Source: Acidobacteriota bacterium | GTDB taxonomy: Bacteria; Pseudomonadota; Alphaproteobacteria; Caulobacterales; Hyphomonadaceae | Direction: 5' to 3' | NCBI GenBank assembly: GCA_016712445.1 | Contig: JADJRB010000001.1 | Span: 2,046,001 to 2,110,000, forward strand | DNA: 64,000 nt | Part shown: piece after piece, positions 9,816 to 17,941 of the stretch | Layout of the letters: every line of letters starts with the position of its first letter | How positions within the stretch are numbered: position 1 is the first letter of the stretch | Translations under genes and position numbers: made by a program | The notes under the pieces: model-generated | What the model was told of the DNA's origin: nothing | Database searches by the model: none | What the model saw: only the letters and a program-made list of their open reading frames with translations

Positions 9816-10367
9816 ATGACCGACGCACAGACCGGCACTTATGGCGCCGTCTCCCGGCTGAACCACTGGATTGTCGCGCTCGGTGTGCTGGGCATGGTGG
9901 CGGTTGGCTTCTACCTCGAATTCGGCGGGCTTTCGCGCGAAGAACGTGGGCCGATCATGGCACTGCACAAGGCGACCGGCACGGTGCTGCTGCTGTTCAT
10001 CGCCTGGCGGGTCGTCTGGCGGATCAGGCAGGGCTTTCCGGCGCCGGTGGCGGGCATGCCGGCCTGGCAGGAGACGGCGGCGCGCATCACGCACTGGGGC
10101 CTGCTCGCCGCGATGCTGGTGATGCCGCTGTCGGGTGTCGGCATGTCGTTGCTGGGCGGCCGGCCGATTGATGTCTATGGGCTGTTCATGCTGCCACCGG
10201 TCGCCAAGATCGAAGCGATCGGCGAGCTCGGCCACACGGTGCATGTCGTCACCGCCTGGATCCTCGCCGGGCTGATCGCGCTGCACGTGGCAGGCGCGCT
10301 CAAGCACCTGTTGCTGGACCGGGACGGCACCGTCGCCCGCATGGTTTCCGGCGCGCCGCCGGCCTGA
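9816..10367 (+). CDS. Cytochrome b561 family membrane protein
   Basis: A 183-residue inner-membrane diheme cytochrome with four hydrophobic helices. Candidate heme-ligand histidines are H17 (LNHWIV), H51 (LHKATG), H140/H143 (GHTVHVV) and H157 (ALHVAG), matching the CybB-like pattern. It probably moves electrons between the quinone pool and a periplasmic acceptor. The ATG at 9816 gives the expected short N-terminus; an open frame upstream overlaps the globin gene and is rejected. It is probably co-transcribed with the globin gene. Confidence 0.85.
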   Translation: MTDAQTGTYGAVSRLNHWIVALGVLGMVAVGFYLEFGGLSREERGPIMALHKATGTVLLLFIAWRVVWRIRQGFPAPVAGMPAWQETAARITHWGLLAAMLVMPLSGVGMSLLGGRPIDVYGLFMLPPVAKIEAIGELGHTVHVVTAWILAGLIALHVAGALKHLLLDRDGTVARMVSGAPPA

Positions 10368-10440
10368 TTGCCAAGCACAGTGCAGCGGTCGTATGCTCGA
10401 CCGGTCAGACCCGCGCGCAGATGCGGGCAGGGAGGATCAA

Positions 10441-11280
10441 ATGCAGATTTCCGCACTGCCGGGCGCCGGCGCCGAGATCACGGGCGTCGATGTCCGCCAG
10501 ATGACCGGGCCGGAGTTTGATCGCATCCGTGCCGCCTATGCCGAGCACGGGGTCATCTTCTTCCGCGACCAGTCGCTGAGCGAGGACGATCACATCTCGT
10601 TTGCCCGCCGGTTCGGACCGATCAACATCAACCGCTTCTTCCAGGCGCATGAGCGCTACCCGGAGATTGCGCTGGTGCTGAAGGAGAAGGAACAGAAAAC
10701 CAATATCGGCGGCGGTTGGCATACGGATCATTCCTATGATGCGGAGCCGGCCATGGGCTCGGTCCTCGTCGCGCGGCAATTGCCGGACGAGGGCGGAGAT
10801 ACCTGGTTTGCCTCCATGTACACCGCTTATGAGACGCTGGACGACGCGACCAAGGCCGAGATTGCCGGCCTGCGCGCGGTGCATTCGGCGAAGCATATCT
10901 TCGGCTCGGGCAACGATAATTTCTACAAGGCGAACCAGGATACGGACGGGCGCATCGGCAACACGGCGGCCGCAGACGTGCTGGACGATGTCGTGCACCC
11001 GGTCGTGATCACCCATCCGCTGAGCGGCAAGAAGGCGCTGTACGTCAATCCCGCCTTCACGGTGCGCATCGCCGGTTATTCCGATGAGGCGTCAAACGCG
11101 CTGCTGATGCGCCTCTACGCCCAAGCCATGAACCCGGCGCATGCGCACCGGTTCAAATGGAAGCCGGGCTCGGTGGCCTTCTGGGACAACCGCTCCACCT
11201 GGCACTGGGCAATGAACGACTATCATGGCGAACGGCGCCTGATGCACCGCATCACGATCGAAGGCTGCGCGCTGAACTAG
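10441..11280 (+). CDS. TauD/TfdA-family Fe(II)/2-oxoglutarate dioxygenase
   Basis: A 279-residue dioxygenase that should couple 2-oxoglutarate decarboxylation to hydroxylation of a small substrate. The iron site is visible as H94-x-D96 (GGGWHTDHSYD) and distal H255 (STWHWAMNDY), and the 2-oxoglutarate-binding Arg lies in the LMHRITIEG segment. GGAGG sits six bases before the ATG at 10441, which decides the start over an upstream in-frame ATG. No sulfonate-uptake or herbicide-degradation genes are nearby, so the substrate is open. Confidence 0.88.
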   Translation: MQISALPGAGAEITGVDVRQMTGPEFDRIRAAYAEHGVIFFRDQSLSEDDHISFARRFGPININRFFQAHERYPEIALVLKEKEQKTNIGGGWHTDHSYDAEPAMGSVLVARQLPDEGGDTWFASMYTAYETLDDATKAEIAGLRAVHSAKHIFGSGNDNFYKANQDTDGRIGNTAAADVLDDVVHPVVITHPLSGKKALYVNPAFTVRIAGYSDEASNALLMRLYAQAMNPAHAHRFKWKPGSVAFWDNRSTWHWAMNDYHGERRLMHRITIEGCALN

Positions 11281-11283
11281 GCG

Positions 11284-11571
11284 CTATTCGAACTTGAATT
11301 CGACGCCGATCTCGAGACCGCTTTCCCAGCGTTTGAGGCAGGTGCGGGGGTACTTGAATTGCGGGATGCGCAGTTCGAACTCGTCCGGCAGCAACACGCC
11401 CTCCGGCACCGCAAGGCGGGCACCGCCGGGCGACACGTCGCGCACTTCGACTTCCTGCTTGCGGAACCAACCGAGCTTGATCAAGCCGCGGGCGTCGACG
11501 CGAATGCGCTGGCCGCGGCGGTTGAACTTGCCGACGTCGAGACGCGGGCTTTGAAAGGACTGGCTGGACAT
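11284..11571 (-). CDS. PilZ-domain protein, probable c-di-GMP receptor
   Basis: A 95-residue protein consisting of one PilZ domain. Both ligand motifs are present: R18-R19-x-x-R22 (FNRRGQR) and D45-x-S47-x-x-G50 (RDVSPGG). It is therefore probably competent to bind cyclic di-GMP. A GGAAG site precedes the ATG at 11571; the frame extends further upstream as Ser-rich, non-family sequence. Its stop lies three bases from the convergent dioxygenase stop. The downstream partner is not evident. Confidence 0.85.
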   Translation of the reverse strand: MSSQSFQSPRLDVGKFNRRGQRIRVDARGLIKLGWFRKQEVEVRDVSPGGARLAVPEGVLLPDEFELRIPQFKYPRTCLKRWESGLEIGVEFKFE

Positions 11572-11709
11572 GGCACTTCCGGAACTGGAACTGGAGCAGG
11601 CTTCAGCGCCTCTTGTCGCACAAACATGTAAAGGCTTGCCGAAACCGCTTGTCTCAATTTGGGAACACTGCATTTACCATTCGGCTACCTTTCAAGGACG
11701 AGGACGGAC

Positions 11710-12774
11710 ATGACTTCTGATGTGTTGATCCGCCAACAGGGCGGGCTGGGCCGGATCACGCTGGCGCGCCCCGGTGCGCTGCACGCGCTGAACACGCCGA
11801 TGTGCGCCGCGATCCTCGACGCCGTGACGGCCTGGTCAGCGGACGAGAGCGTGCATCTCGTCGTGATAGACCATCAGGAAGGCACGCGCGGCTTTTGCGC
11901 GGGCGGCGATATCCGGATGCTGGCGGAAAGCGGCGCCGGGGATGCGAGCGAGGCGCGCGGCTTCTTCCGCACCGAATACCGCATGAACGCGGCGCTTGAG
12001 GCATTCCCGAAGCCCATCCTGGCGTTGATTGACGGTGTCACGATGGGCGGCGGCGTCGGATTGTCCGTGCACGGCTCGCACCGGGTGGCGACGGAGCGGA
12101 CGGTGTTTGCCATGCCGGAGACCGGGATCGGCCTGTTCCCGGATGTCGGCGGTGGCTGGTTCCTGCCGCGCCTGGCCGGGGAACTCGGCACCTGGCTGGC
12201 GCTGTCCGGCGCGCGGCTGAAGGGCGCCGATGTGGCCGCCCTTCGCGTTGCGACGCACTACATGCCTTCGGAACTCATCCCGGCGCTGATCATGCAATTG
12301 GAGGCGGCGGACTTTTCCGGCGGCGCGGCCGACTTGCTGAACGAGATCCTCGGCCGCCTTTCGCATGCTGTGCCGGCGGGGAGCTTCGAGGCGCATCGCG
12401 CCGTCATCGACCGCTGCTTCGCGTTTGACCGGGCGGAGAACATTCTCGCGGCGCTCGACGCCGATGGCGGGGACTGGGCCCGCACGGAAGCGGCCACACT
12501 GCGCGCCAAAAGCCCCGAGACCGTGAAAGTTGCCCTGCGCCAGCTGCGCGAAGGCCGCAAGGCGGCGAGCTTCGAAGACAACATGCGGATGGAATTCCGG
12601 ATCGGCTGGCGCAAGGTGCAGAGCGCGGACTTCCTCGAAGGCGTGCGCGCGGTGATCATCGACAAAGACAACGCGCCGGTGTGGAAACCTTCGCGGCTCG
12701 AGGATGTAAGCGAGGCAGATGTCGCCCGATATTTTGCACCGCTGGGCACCGACGAACTCACTTTCGGCCGCTAG
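11710..12774 (+). CDS. Enoyl-CoA hydratase/isomerase family, 3-hydroxyisobutyryl-CoA hydrolase-like
   Basis: A 354-residue crotonase-fold protein, longer than ordinary enoyl-CoA hydratases and matching the 3-hydroxyisobutyryl-CoA hydrolase class. Visible motifs are GFCAGGDIRML, the oxyanion loop GVTMGGGVGLSVHG, and MPETGIGLFPDVGGGWFLPRL, which is typical of the hydrolases. It would release 3-hydroxyisobutyrate from its CoA ester in valine degradation, complementing the isobutyryl-CoA dehydrogenase-like gene at 7079. The start at 11710 has a purine-rich site upstream. Confidence 0.87.
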   Translation: MTSDVLIRQQGGLGRITLARPGALHALNTPMCAAILDAVTAWSADESVHLVVIDHQEGTRGFCAGGDIRMLAESGAGDASEARGFFRTEYRMNAALEAFPKPILALIDGVTMGGGVGLSVHGSHRVATERTVFAMPETGIGLFPDVGGGWFLPRLAGELGTWLALSGARLKGADVAALRVATHYMPSELIPALIMQLEAADFSGGAADLLNEILGRLSHAVPAGSFEAHRAVIDRCFAFDRAENILAALDADGGDWARTEAATLRAKSPETVKVALRQLREGRKAASFEDNMRMEFRIGWRKVQSADFLEGVRAVIIDKDNAPVWKPSRLEDVSEADVARYFAPLGTDELTFGR

Positions 12775-12838
12775 GGCGGGGGCTGGACAGTGCTGCGCCG
12801 CGCGTCCGATACTTGCCTTGCAAGCAGGGACATGACGC

Positions 12839-13513
12839 ATGCGCGGCGAAATTCTCAAGACCGATGACGATACCGGGCCGGGGTTGATCCTCGGCGAGGA
12901 CGGAAAGCGCTACACCTTTCTCACCGCGCGCGTGCACAAGGGCGCGGCCTTGGCGGCAGGGGCCGCTGTGGACTTCATCGCGCTCGGCGAAGAGGCGCGC
13001 GACATCTATGCGCTGTCGCCCGTGGCCCAGAAGTCAGGCGCGCCAAGTATAGAAGCGGCTTATGTGCCCGCTGTCGCGGCAAAGTCTGACGGCATGTTCA
13101 AGTATTTCTGGCGCGGCATTACCGGCAATTACTTCAAGTTCAGCGGCCGCGCGCGCCGAGCCGAATACTTCGGCTACAACCTCGTCTTTGTTTGTGTGTT
13201 GATAGCTTTATACATGGCCGATATCGGGATTTACTTGGTATTCTTCGGGTATGATGGCGAAGGCGGCGGCGAAGTCTGGCCGGTGTTGTCGCTGTTGTTC
13301 TTCGTCTACTGCTTCATTCCGGGCATGGCGGTGACATCAAGGCGGCTGCACGATCAGGAAATCTCCGCCTGGCTGCTCCTCTTGTATTTCCTGTCTTATA
13401 TTGGCGGCATCATCCTCTTTATTCTGATGTTCTTCGATTCCCGCGTGCAACCGAACAAACACGGGGCGAGCCCCAAGTATGGCGGCGCACAGACGGTAGA
13501 GGTTTTCGCCTGA
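12839..13513 (+). CDS. DUF805 membrane protein with N-terminal extension
   Basis: 224 residues in two parts. Residues 1-60 form a small predicted beta domain (GEILKTDDDTGPGLILG, then KRYTF and an AAGAAVDF strand) that looks OB/cold-shock-like. After a linker comes a DUF805 domain: FSGRARRAEYFGYNL, several membrane helices, the conserved TSRRLHD turn, and a C-terminal PN-K-G pattern. DUF805 proteins are small inner-membrane proteins of unknown function. The joining of the two domains is noteworthy. A CAGGGA site lies upstream of the ATG. Confidence 0.78.
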   Translation: MRGEILKTDDDTGPGLILGEDGKRYTFLTARVHKGAALAAGAAVDFIALGEEARDIYALSPVAQKSGAPSIEAAYVPAVAAKSDGMFKYFWRGITGNYFKFSGRARRAEYFGYNLVFVCVLIALYMADIGIYLVFFGYDGEGGGEVWPVLSLLFFVYCFIPGMAVTSRRLHDQEISAWLLLLYFLSYIGGIILFILMFFDSRVQPNKHGASPKYGGAQTVEVFA

Positions 13514-13521
13514 CAGGGGAG

Positions 13522-13541
13522 CCGTTACGGGCCAGTAACGG
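13522..13541. terminator. Possible terminator after the DUF805 gene
   Basis: CCGTTAC (13522-13528) pairs with GTAACGG (13535-13541), just after the DUF805 stop codon. A T5 tract follows at 13556-13560, 14 bases beyond the stem, so the fit to a classical Rho-independent terminator is only partial. The AT-rich stretch that follows probably holds the promoter of the MarR-type gene. Confidence 0.4.
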
Positions 13542-13660
13542 TTAACGGCCGCGCGTTTTTATTAACGCTCAACTTGCGCAAGCCAAACGTGCTTATCAAA
13601 ATATTAGTTCTCATCATGTAACTCTGCTCAAACTACAACAAAAGTTGAGTGGTGGTTGAA

Positions 13661-14155
13661 ATGATGATGATCGACATGCAGGAGACTGCAAATACTTCTA
13701 TCGGCGATTCTTTCCTGAAGTCGCTTTCACTTCTCGAGCAGGCGCACCGCCGTCTGCACGATGTCGTCAAGGACGACCTTGAGCGGGGCGGCGAGCGTTC
13801 GCTGACCGGCGTCCAGGCGCTCCTGCTGTACGAAATCGGCGAAGGCGAAGCGCCGGCTTCGGTGCTGCGTGCCCGCGGCGCGTTTGCCGGCACGAGCCTC
13901 TCCTACAACGTCAAGAAGCTTCAGGAAGGCGGCTACCTGGTGCAGACGCGTTCGGAAGACGACAAGCGCACGGTGACGCTCCGTCTGACGGATCGCGGCA
14001 AGAAGGTTCGGGCCCGCGTCGAGAAACTGTTCGAGAAGCAGGCGACTGCCCTTGAGCCGACCGCCAGCGTCCGCGCTGACGATCTCTCGCAGCTCAACAA
14101 GACGATCTCGCGCCTCGAGCGCTTCTGGTCCGACCAGATCCGCTACCGCCTCTAG
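13661..14155 (+). CDS. MarR-family winged-helix transcriptional regulator (LdtR-like)
   Basis: A 164-residue regulator. A central winged helix is visible: LTGVQALLLYEIGEGEAP, a recognition-helix region GAFAGTSLSYNVKKLQEGGYL, and the wing TRSEDDKRTVTLRLTDRGKK. C-terminal helices would dimerise. The sequence style resembles the alphaproteobacterial regulators named LdtR, but the target genes here are unknown. The start is uncertain: ATG repeats at 13661-13669 and a GTG at 13649 are all possible, and no strong Shine-Dalgarno decides. Upstream DNA is unusually AT-rich, consistent with a strong or autoregulated promoter. Confidence 0.8.
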   Translation: MMMIDMQETANTSIGDSFLKSLSLLEQAHRRLHDVVKDDLERGGERSLTGVQALLLYEIGEGEAPASVLRARGAFAGTSLSYNVKKLQEGGYLVQTRSEDDKRTVTLRLTDRGKKVRARVEKLFEKQATALEPTASVRADDLSQLNKTISRLERFWSDQIRYRL

Positions 14156-14189
14156 GCGGCTGGCGACTGGTCCTGCCACTCAACGGGAA

Positions 14190-14216
14190 CCCCGGCGCAC
14201 TGTTCGTGCGCCGGGG
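14190..14216. terminator. Strong GC-rich terminator hairpin after the MarR-type gene
   Basis: An 11-bp perfect stem (CCCCGGCGCAC, 14190-14200, with its complement at 14206-14216) and a five-base loop sit 34 bases past the regulator stop. The convergent DUF2141 gene ends at 14246, so it may act for both directions. The T-run is poor, which is common in GC-rich genomes. Confidence 0.7.
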
Positions 14217-14245
14217 GCCTCCTTCATCCGTATAGGGATGAAATC

Positions 14246-14671
14246 CTATTCCGGATAGGCGACCGTCAGGGTAATGGCCGCGCCTGTCGTCGGGACGGCG
14301 ACTTTTACATCTTCGAACGTAGGCGGACCGCGCAGCGCGTCGCCATTGTTCATTGCCCAGCCATCGGCGGGCAGGCCAGTCTCGCTCATGTCGAACTGGC
14401 CGTTGGCATTGAAGTCATGCCAGACCGACACAGAGTATTCGCCCTCCGGCACGTCGAAGGTGAAAGTCTTCGCGCCGTTGGCCGGCGCTTCGATCCGCTC
14501 GCCGGCGATTCCCTCTTGCTGCATGAACTGCGCCTGCGTCTGGACGCCGACATAAAGCGTGCCGCCGCGCGCCTCGATGCCGTCCGCTGTGACGGTCAGC
14601 GGCGCGGCAGACGCGGCGCCCGCGGCAGCAAGGGCGAGGGTGGTGGCAATAAGGTATCTGGACAGGGGCAT
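14246..14671 (-). CDS. DUF2141 exported protein
   Basis: A 141-residue protein with a Sec signal peptide ending near residue 22 (AASA-APL). The mature part is all-beta and carries the DUF2141 hallmarks: FTFDVPEGEYSVSVWHDFNANGQFD and GLPADGWAMNN. The family is periplasmic or outer-membrane associated with no defined role. CAGGAG lies seven bases before the ATG at 14671. The divergent DUF1543 gene is 147 bases away, and the gap holds two near-identical inverted repeats that look like operators. Confidence 0.85.
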   Translation of the reverse strand: MPLSRYLIATTLALAAAGAASAAPLTVTADGIEARGGTLYVGVQTQAQFMQQEGIAGERIEAPANGAKTFTFDVPEGEYSVSVWHDFNANGQFDMSETGLPADGWAMNNGDALRGPPTFEDVKVAVPTTGAAITLTVAYPE

Positions 14672-14697
14672 TTCGGGTCTCCTGGGGCTGCTGTTGC

Positions 14698-14718
14698 TCA
14701 CTTTGTATTTCAAAGTGA
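14698..14718. promoter_or_regulatory. Operator-like inverted repeat, copy 1
   Basis: TCACTTTG (14698-14705) and CAAAGTGA (14711-14718) form perfect 8-bp arms around TATTT. Copy 2 is centred 38 bases away and shares the core ACTTTG-N5-CAAAGT. It lies 27 bases upstream of the DUF2141 start codon, a plausible place for a repressor to block that promoter. Confidence 0.65.
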
Positions 14719-14737
14719 AAGCCACTGTCAACAAAGA

Positions 14738-14754
14738 ACTTTGAAACACAAAGT
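14738..14754. promoter_or_regulatory. Operator-like inverted repeat, copy 2
   Basis: ACTTTG (14738-14743), spacer AAACA, CAAAGT (14749-14754). Read on the minus strand, the 17-mer differs from copy 1 at a single spacer base. It sits between the divergent DUF2141 and DUF1543 genes, so the two copies together could control either or both. The regulator is not identified. Confidence 0.65.
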
Positions 14755-14818
14755 CAATGACCGGGTTGCCAGTCTCGCCGCCGGCGGCCAACCTGCCGTG
14801 CGCAGGGAGGCGCGCCGC

Positions 14819-15328
14819 ATGAAACTTTTCGCAGTCTTCGTCGGCGGCAAGCACGACCGGGCAAACATCGAGCTGCACGACCTTCGCTTTGCGACCGGCG
14901 AGACGATCGAGGATACCGTGCCCCAGCTGCGGGCGGCCTGGTGGGGAACGCCGGCGTCACTGCACATTGATGGCTATGCCGAGCTGACGCATGTCGAAGG
15001 CCGCAGGATTGAAATCGCACCGGGCCCGGCGCCGGCCTCGCCGGAGGCGTCTCTCTGGTTCGTGAATGTCGGCGGCTACACGCCGGAACTGTTCGGCGAG
15101 CAGCATCTCTACCTTTTCATGGTCGGCGCAACGAAAGCCGAAATCTGGACCCGCGCGCGGCGCGCCTCGCCCGACTGGACCACCCGTCACAAGGACAATC
15201 TCGCGACGGTGGATGACGTGATCGAGGTCAACACGCTGCTCGGCGCCCAAGGCTTCCACATCCGAGTGGGCGCGCCGGACGGATCGGCGGCAGGCCCGCG
15301 GATCGTGTCGGACTATATCCAGCTGTGA
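14819..15328 (+). CDS. DUF1543 domain protein
   Basis: A 169-residue soluble protein. The N-terminus MKLFAVFVGGKHDRANIELH, followed by DLRFATGETIEDTVPQLRAAWWG and a HIDGYAELTHVEG strand, is typical of the DUF1543 family, in which two similar alpha/beta repeats are common. The second half (FVNVGGYTPELFGEQHLYLFMVG) looks like such a repeat. GGGAGG precedes the ATG at 14819 and rules out longer starts. Function unknown. The shared intergenic operators suggest regulation together with DUF2141. Confidence 0.83.
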   Translation: MKLFAVFVGGKHDRANIELHDLRFATGETIEDTVPQLRAAWWGTPASLHIDGYAELTHVEGRRIEIAPGPAPASPEASLWFVNVGGYTPELFGEQHLYLFMVGATKAEIWTRARRASPDWTTRHKDNLATVDDVIEVNTLLGAQGFHIRVGAPDGSAAGPRIVSDYIQL

Positions 15329-15412
15329 GCGGCGCGGCCGAGCCAAAGAATCTGTCGTGCAACCCGGAAACCCACTTTTCCACAGGATGTTTCCACCCTA
15401 GGGTTTCCGCCC

Positions 15413-16102
15413 ATGCGGGGGCTCATCACACAGGTCTTCACGGCGGCATCGATCGCCGGCGCGGCAAATGCCGCGCCCTGGGTGCGCGACGATGACGGCT
15501 GGTATGCGCGGGCGCTGATTGCGCACGACACGCTGAACGGCGCCGATGGCTGGCGCGCCGACCTGTATGGCGAATACGGACTGACCGACAACTGGACCCT
15601 GACGGCCAAGACCGAGGCAGTGGCGTATCCAGGTGCGTCCGAATTCAACCGCGAAGCCTACCGGCTCACACTTCGCCGCAAGTTGCTGGTGCATGACGAG
15701 TGGTCGGTCGGTGTGGAGGCTGGGCCAATCTATGGCGGCACCACAACGGGCCTCAACAGCTGCGAAGGCCTCGGCTTTGAAACGCGCGGCGGGCTTGGCT
15801 ATTCGGGCCAGCTGGAAGGCCGTGCGGTCTACATGTTCGCGGACGCCATCTACATCCAGCAGGAGGACGGCTGCGCCCGGAGGCGCGCAGAGATCGGGTA
15901 CGGGTCAGACCTCACGGATCACGTGTTCCTGACCCAGCAGGTCTGGCTGGAGAGCGGCGACCGGAGTGCCACATCCGTCAAACTCGAGAACCAGATCGGC
16001 CTTCACCTCGGCGCCGTGGATGTCTCGCTCGGCTACCGCGAGGAAATCGGCGGCGAGTTCGAGGAAACCGCAATTCTCGTGGCGCTCGTCGCGCGCCGGT
16101 GA
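15413..16102 (+). CDS. Probable outer-membrane beta-barrel protein, unassigned
   Basis: A 229-residue protein with a short signal-like N-terminus (cleavage near AANA-APW). The remainder alternates strand-like segments of about ten residues rich in Tyr, Gly and charged residues (YGEYGLTDNWTLTAKTEA, YRLTLRRKL, VSLGYREEIGG) and ends in a hydrophobic strand. That is typical of a small outer-membrane barrel. Two Cys occur mid-sequence (NSCEG, DGCAR). No specific family is recognised. It converges with the cytochrome c gene, with stops five bases apart. Confidence 0.6.
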   Translation: MRGLITQVFTAASIAGAANAAPWVRDDDGWYARALIAHDTLNGADGWRADLYGEYGLTDNWTLTAKTEAVAYPGASEFNREAYRLTLRRKLLVHDEWSVGVEAGPIYGGTTTGLNSCEGLGFETRGGLGYSGQLEGRAVYMFADAIYIQQEDGCARRRAEIGYGSDLTDHVFLTQQVWLESGDRSATSVKLENQIGLHLGAVDVSLGYREEIGGEFEETAILVALVARR

Positions 16103-16106
16103 GCTG

Positions 16107-16649
16107 TCATTCGGGCGCCGCTTCGGGAGCGGTGTATCCGGTGTGGGTCATCAGGTAGGCGACAACGGCGGTGCGGTCGCTTTCCTTGCGCACGCCCGAG
16201 AAGCTCATCCGGTTGCCGGGGACGAACGTTCCTGGATTGGCGAGCCAGTGGTCAAGCTGCTCCGGCGTCCAGACAAAGGTTTCCGCTTTCATCGCAGGCG
16301 AATAGTCAAACCCCGGCGCGGTGGCCACCTGCCGGCCGAACAGGCCGTAGAGGTTGGGGCCGACCAGGTTTCCTGCGCCTTCCGCAACGAGGTGGCAGGA
16401 CTGGCAGAGCTTGAAGGTGCGCGCGCCGGCCGCATAGTTGGCGGACTTGTAGGGCTCGGGCAGGCTGGCAAATTCGAGGCTCGGCTCGCCGGGCGAAGCG
16501 GCGGGCTGGGCGGGGGCCGCCTCAGCAGTGGCTGCCGGTGCCGAGGCAGCGGGCTTGGGTGCTTCGGCTGCGGTATCGGTCCCGCCGCCGCAGGCCGAGA
16601 GCAGGATGGCCGCTGCAGCGGCCAAGCAGGTTCGAATATCGGTGCGCAT
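16107..16649 (-). CDS. c-type cytochrome lipoprotein (cytochrome c2-like)
   Basis: 180 residues. The lipobox LSAC places the lipidated Cys at 20, followed by an Ala/Pro-rich tether to about residue 58. The heme site is C82-x-x-C85-H86 (LCQSCH) and the likely sixth ligand is M148 (PGNRMSF). The folded part resembles a small class I cytochrome c anchored to a membrane on the periplasmic side, which would shuttle electrons from the bc1 complex to an oxidase. The gap to the divergent dioxygenase gene is 185 bases with no other feature I can support. Confidence 0.9.
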   Translation of the reverse strand: MRTDIRTCLAAAAAILLSACGGGTDTAAEAPKPAASAPAATAEAAPAQPAASPGEPSLEFASLPEPYKSANYAAGARTFKLCQSCHLVAEGAGNLVGPNLYGLFGRQVATAPGFDYSPAMKAETFVWTPEQLDHWLANPGTFVPGNRMSFSGVRKESDRTAVVAYLMTHTGYTAPEAAPE

Positions 16650-16834
16650 TCAAGGGATCCTCGCCTGTGGAGCGAGGCAACATTCGCGCCGAATCCCGGC
16701 AAACTCAACCGGTGGCGGGCGCGGCGATTTAGCCACCCTGTGAAACGTCCGTGCGCGCTGTGATCCGAGGGTTTGTCCGGCGGGGGTCTGCCTGTTATCA
16801 ACGGGCCAAACGACATTTCCCCGAGGAACCGATC

Positions 16835-17902
16835 ATGACTGACACCACCGCCGCCGGCCTGTCGCCGGCTGAAATCGCGCAACGTGCGGAAGCGGGCGAT
16901 GCCGAAGCGGCGCTGCTCTATTCCCGCCTGCTGGTGCAGCAGGGAAAGGCGCAGGACAGCTTCGACTGGATCCTCAAGGCGGCGAAGGATGGCCACCCGG
17001 TCGCGGCGACCGAGCTGGGTCTCAAGCTGATTGTCGGCATCGGCGCGCCGAACGATCCGCCGGTGGGCGTCAAATGGATCGATGCGGCTGTCAAAGCGGG
17101 CTTTCCTGAAGCCGTACGCTGGCGCGCGTTGCTTCTGGCCGCAGGTGTCGGCGGCAAGCCGGACTTTGGCGGCGCCCTGAACATGCTGGAAGCGGCGGCG
17201 CAATCCGGAGAGCCCTCGTCACAGGCCCAGCTCGACTGCATTCGTGCGGCCGGCCTCGTCAACGATGAGGCCCTGGCCGCTTTTCTCAATCCACCGGCGC
17301 CGCTGCTGTTTTCGGAATCGCCCTGGGTGACCGCTGCCGAGCACATCCTGCCGGAGCCGATGTGCCAGTGGTGGATCGCGGCGGCGGCTGGCCAGCTGCA
17401 GAAGGCGCGGGTGCACAATCCGGATATGGGCGGGCGCACCCAGGACGGCATACGCACCAATTCTGGCACGGGCTTCGGCATCCTGCAGACCGATGTGGTG
17501 ATGCAGCTCTGTCTCGCCCGCATCGCGGTGGCGACCGGCCGGCCGCGCAAATGGCAGGAAGCGCCGAACGTGCTGCACTATGCGGTGGGTGAAGAATACG
17601 GCCTCCATTACGATTTCCTCGATCCCGAAGTGCCGCACTTCGCGGCCGACCTCGCCAAGCATGGCCAGCGGCGCACCACGGCGCTGATCTACCTCAACCA
17701 GAACTTCATGGAGGGGCAGACCTGGTTCGAGAGCATCCAGAAACATGCGCGCACGCCGACCGGCGGCATGATCGCCTTCGACAACGTGCTGCATGACGGT
17801 TCGCCCGACAAACGTTCACTGCACGCCGGGTTGCCGGTGACGCTCGGCGAGAAATGGCTGCTGTCGGTCTGGATCCGCGACCGCGACCAGCCGATCATCT
17901 AA
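16835..17902 (+). CDS. Prolyl 4-hydroxylase-type 2-oxoglutarate oxygenase with Sel1-like N-terminal repeats
   Basis: 355 residues. Residues ~10-135 are short Sel1-like helical repeats (RAEAGDAEAALLYSRLL, AAKDGHPVAATELGLKL, AVKAGFPEAVRWRALL), a protein-interaction solenoid. The C-terminal half is an Fe(II)/2-oxoglutarate hydroxylase with H258-x-D260 (EYGLHYDFL), distal H330 (RSLHAGLPV) and K340 (GEKW) for 2-oxoglutarate. It may hydroxylate a protein side chain, but the partner is unknown. A GAGG site precedes the ATG at 16835. mutL starts 39 bases downstream. Confidence 0.85.
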   Translation: MTDTTAAGLSPAEIAQRAEAGDAEAALLYSRLLVQQGKAQDSFDWILKAAKDGHPVAATELGLKLIVGIGAPNDPPVGVKWIDAAVKAGFPEAVRWRALLLAAGVGGKPDFGGALNMLEAAAQSGEPSSQAQLDCIRAAGLVNDEALAAFLNPPAPLLFSESPWVTAAEHILPEPMCQWWIAAAAGQLQKARVHNPDMGGRTQDGIRTNSGTGFGILQTDVVMQLCLARIAVATGRPRKWQEAPNVLHYAVGEEYGLHYDFLDPEVPHFAADLAKHGQRRTTALIYLNQNFMEGQTWFESIQKHARTPTGGMIAFDNVLHDGSPDKRSLHAGLPVTLGEKWLLSVWIRDRDQPII

Positions 17903-17941
17903 GGCGACATCTGCGCCTGTCAGGACTAGACTGCCCAGCTG

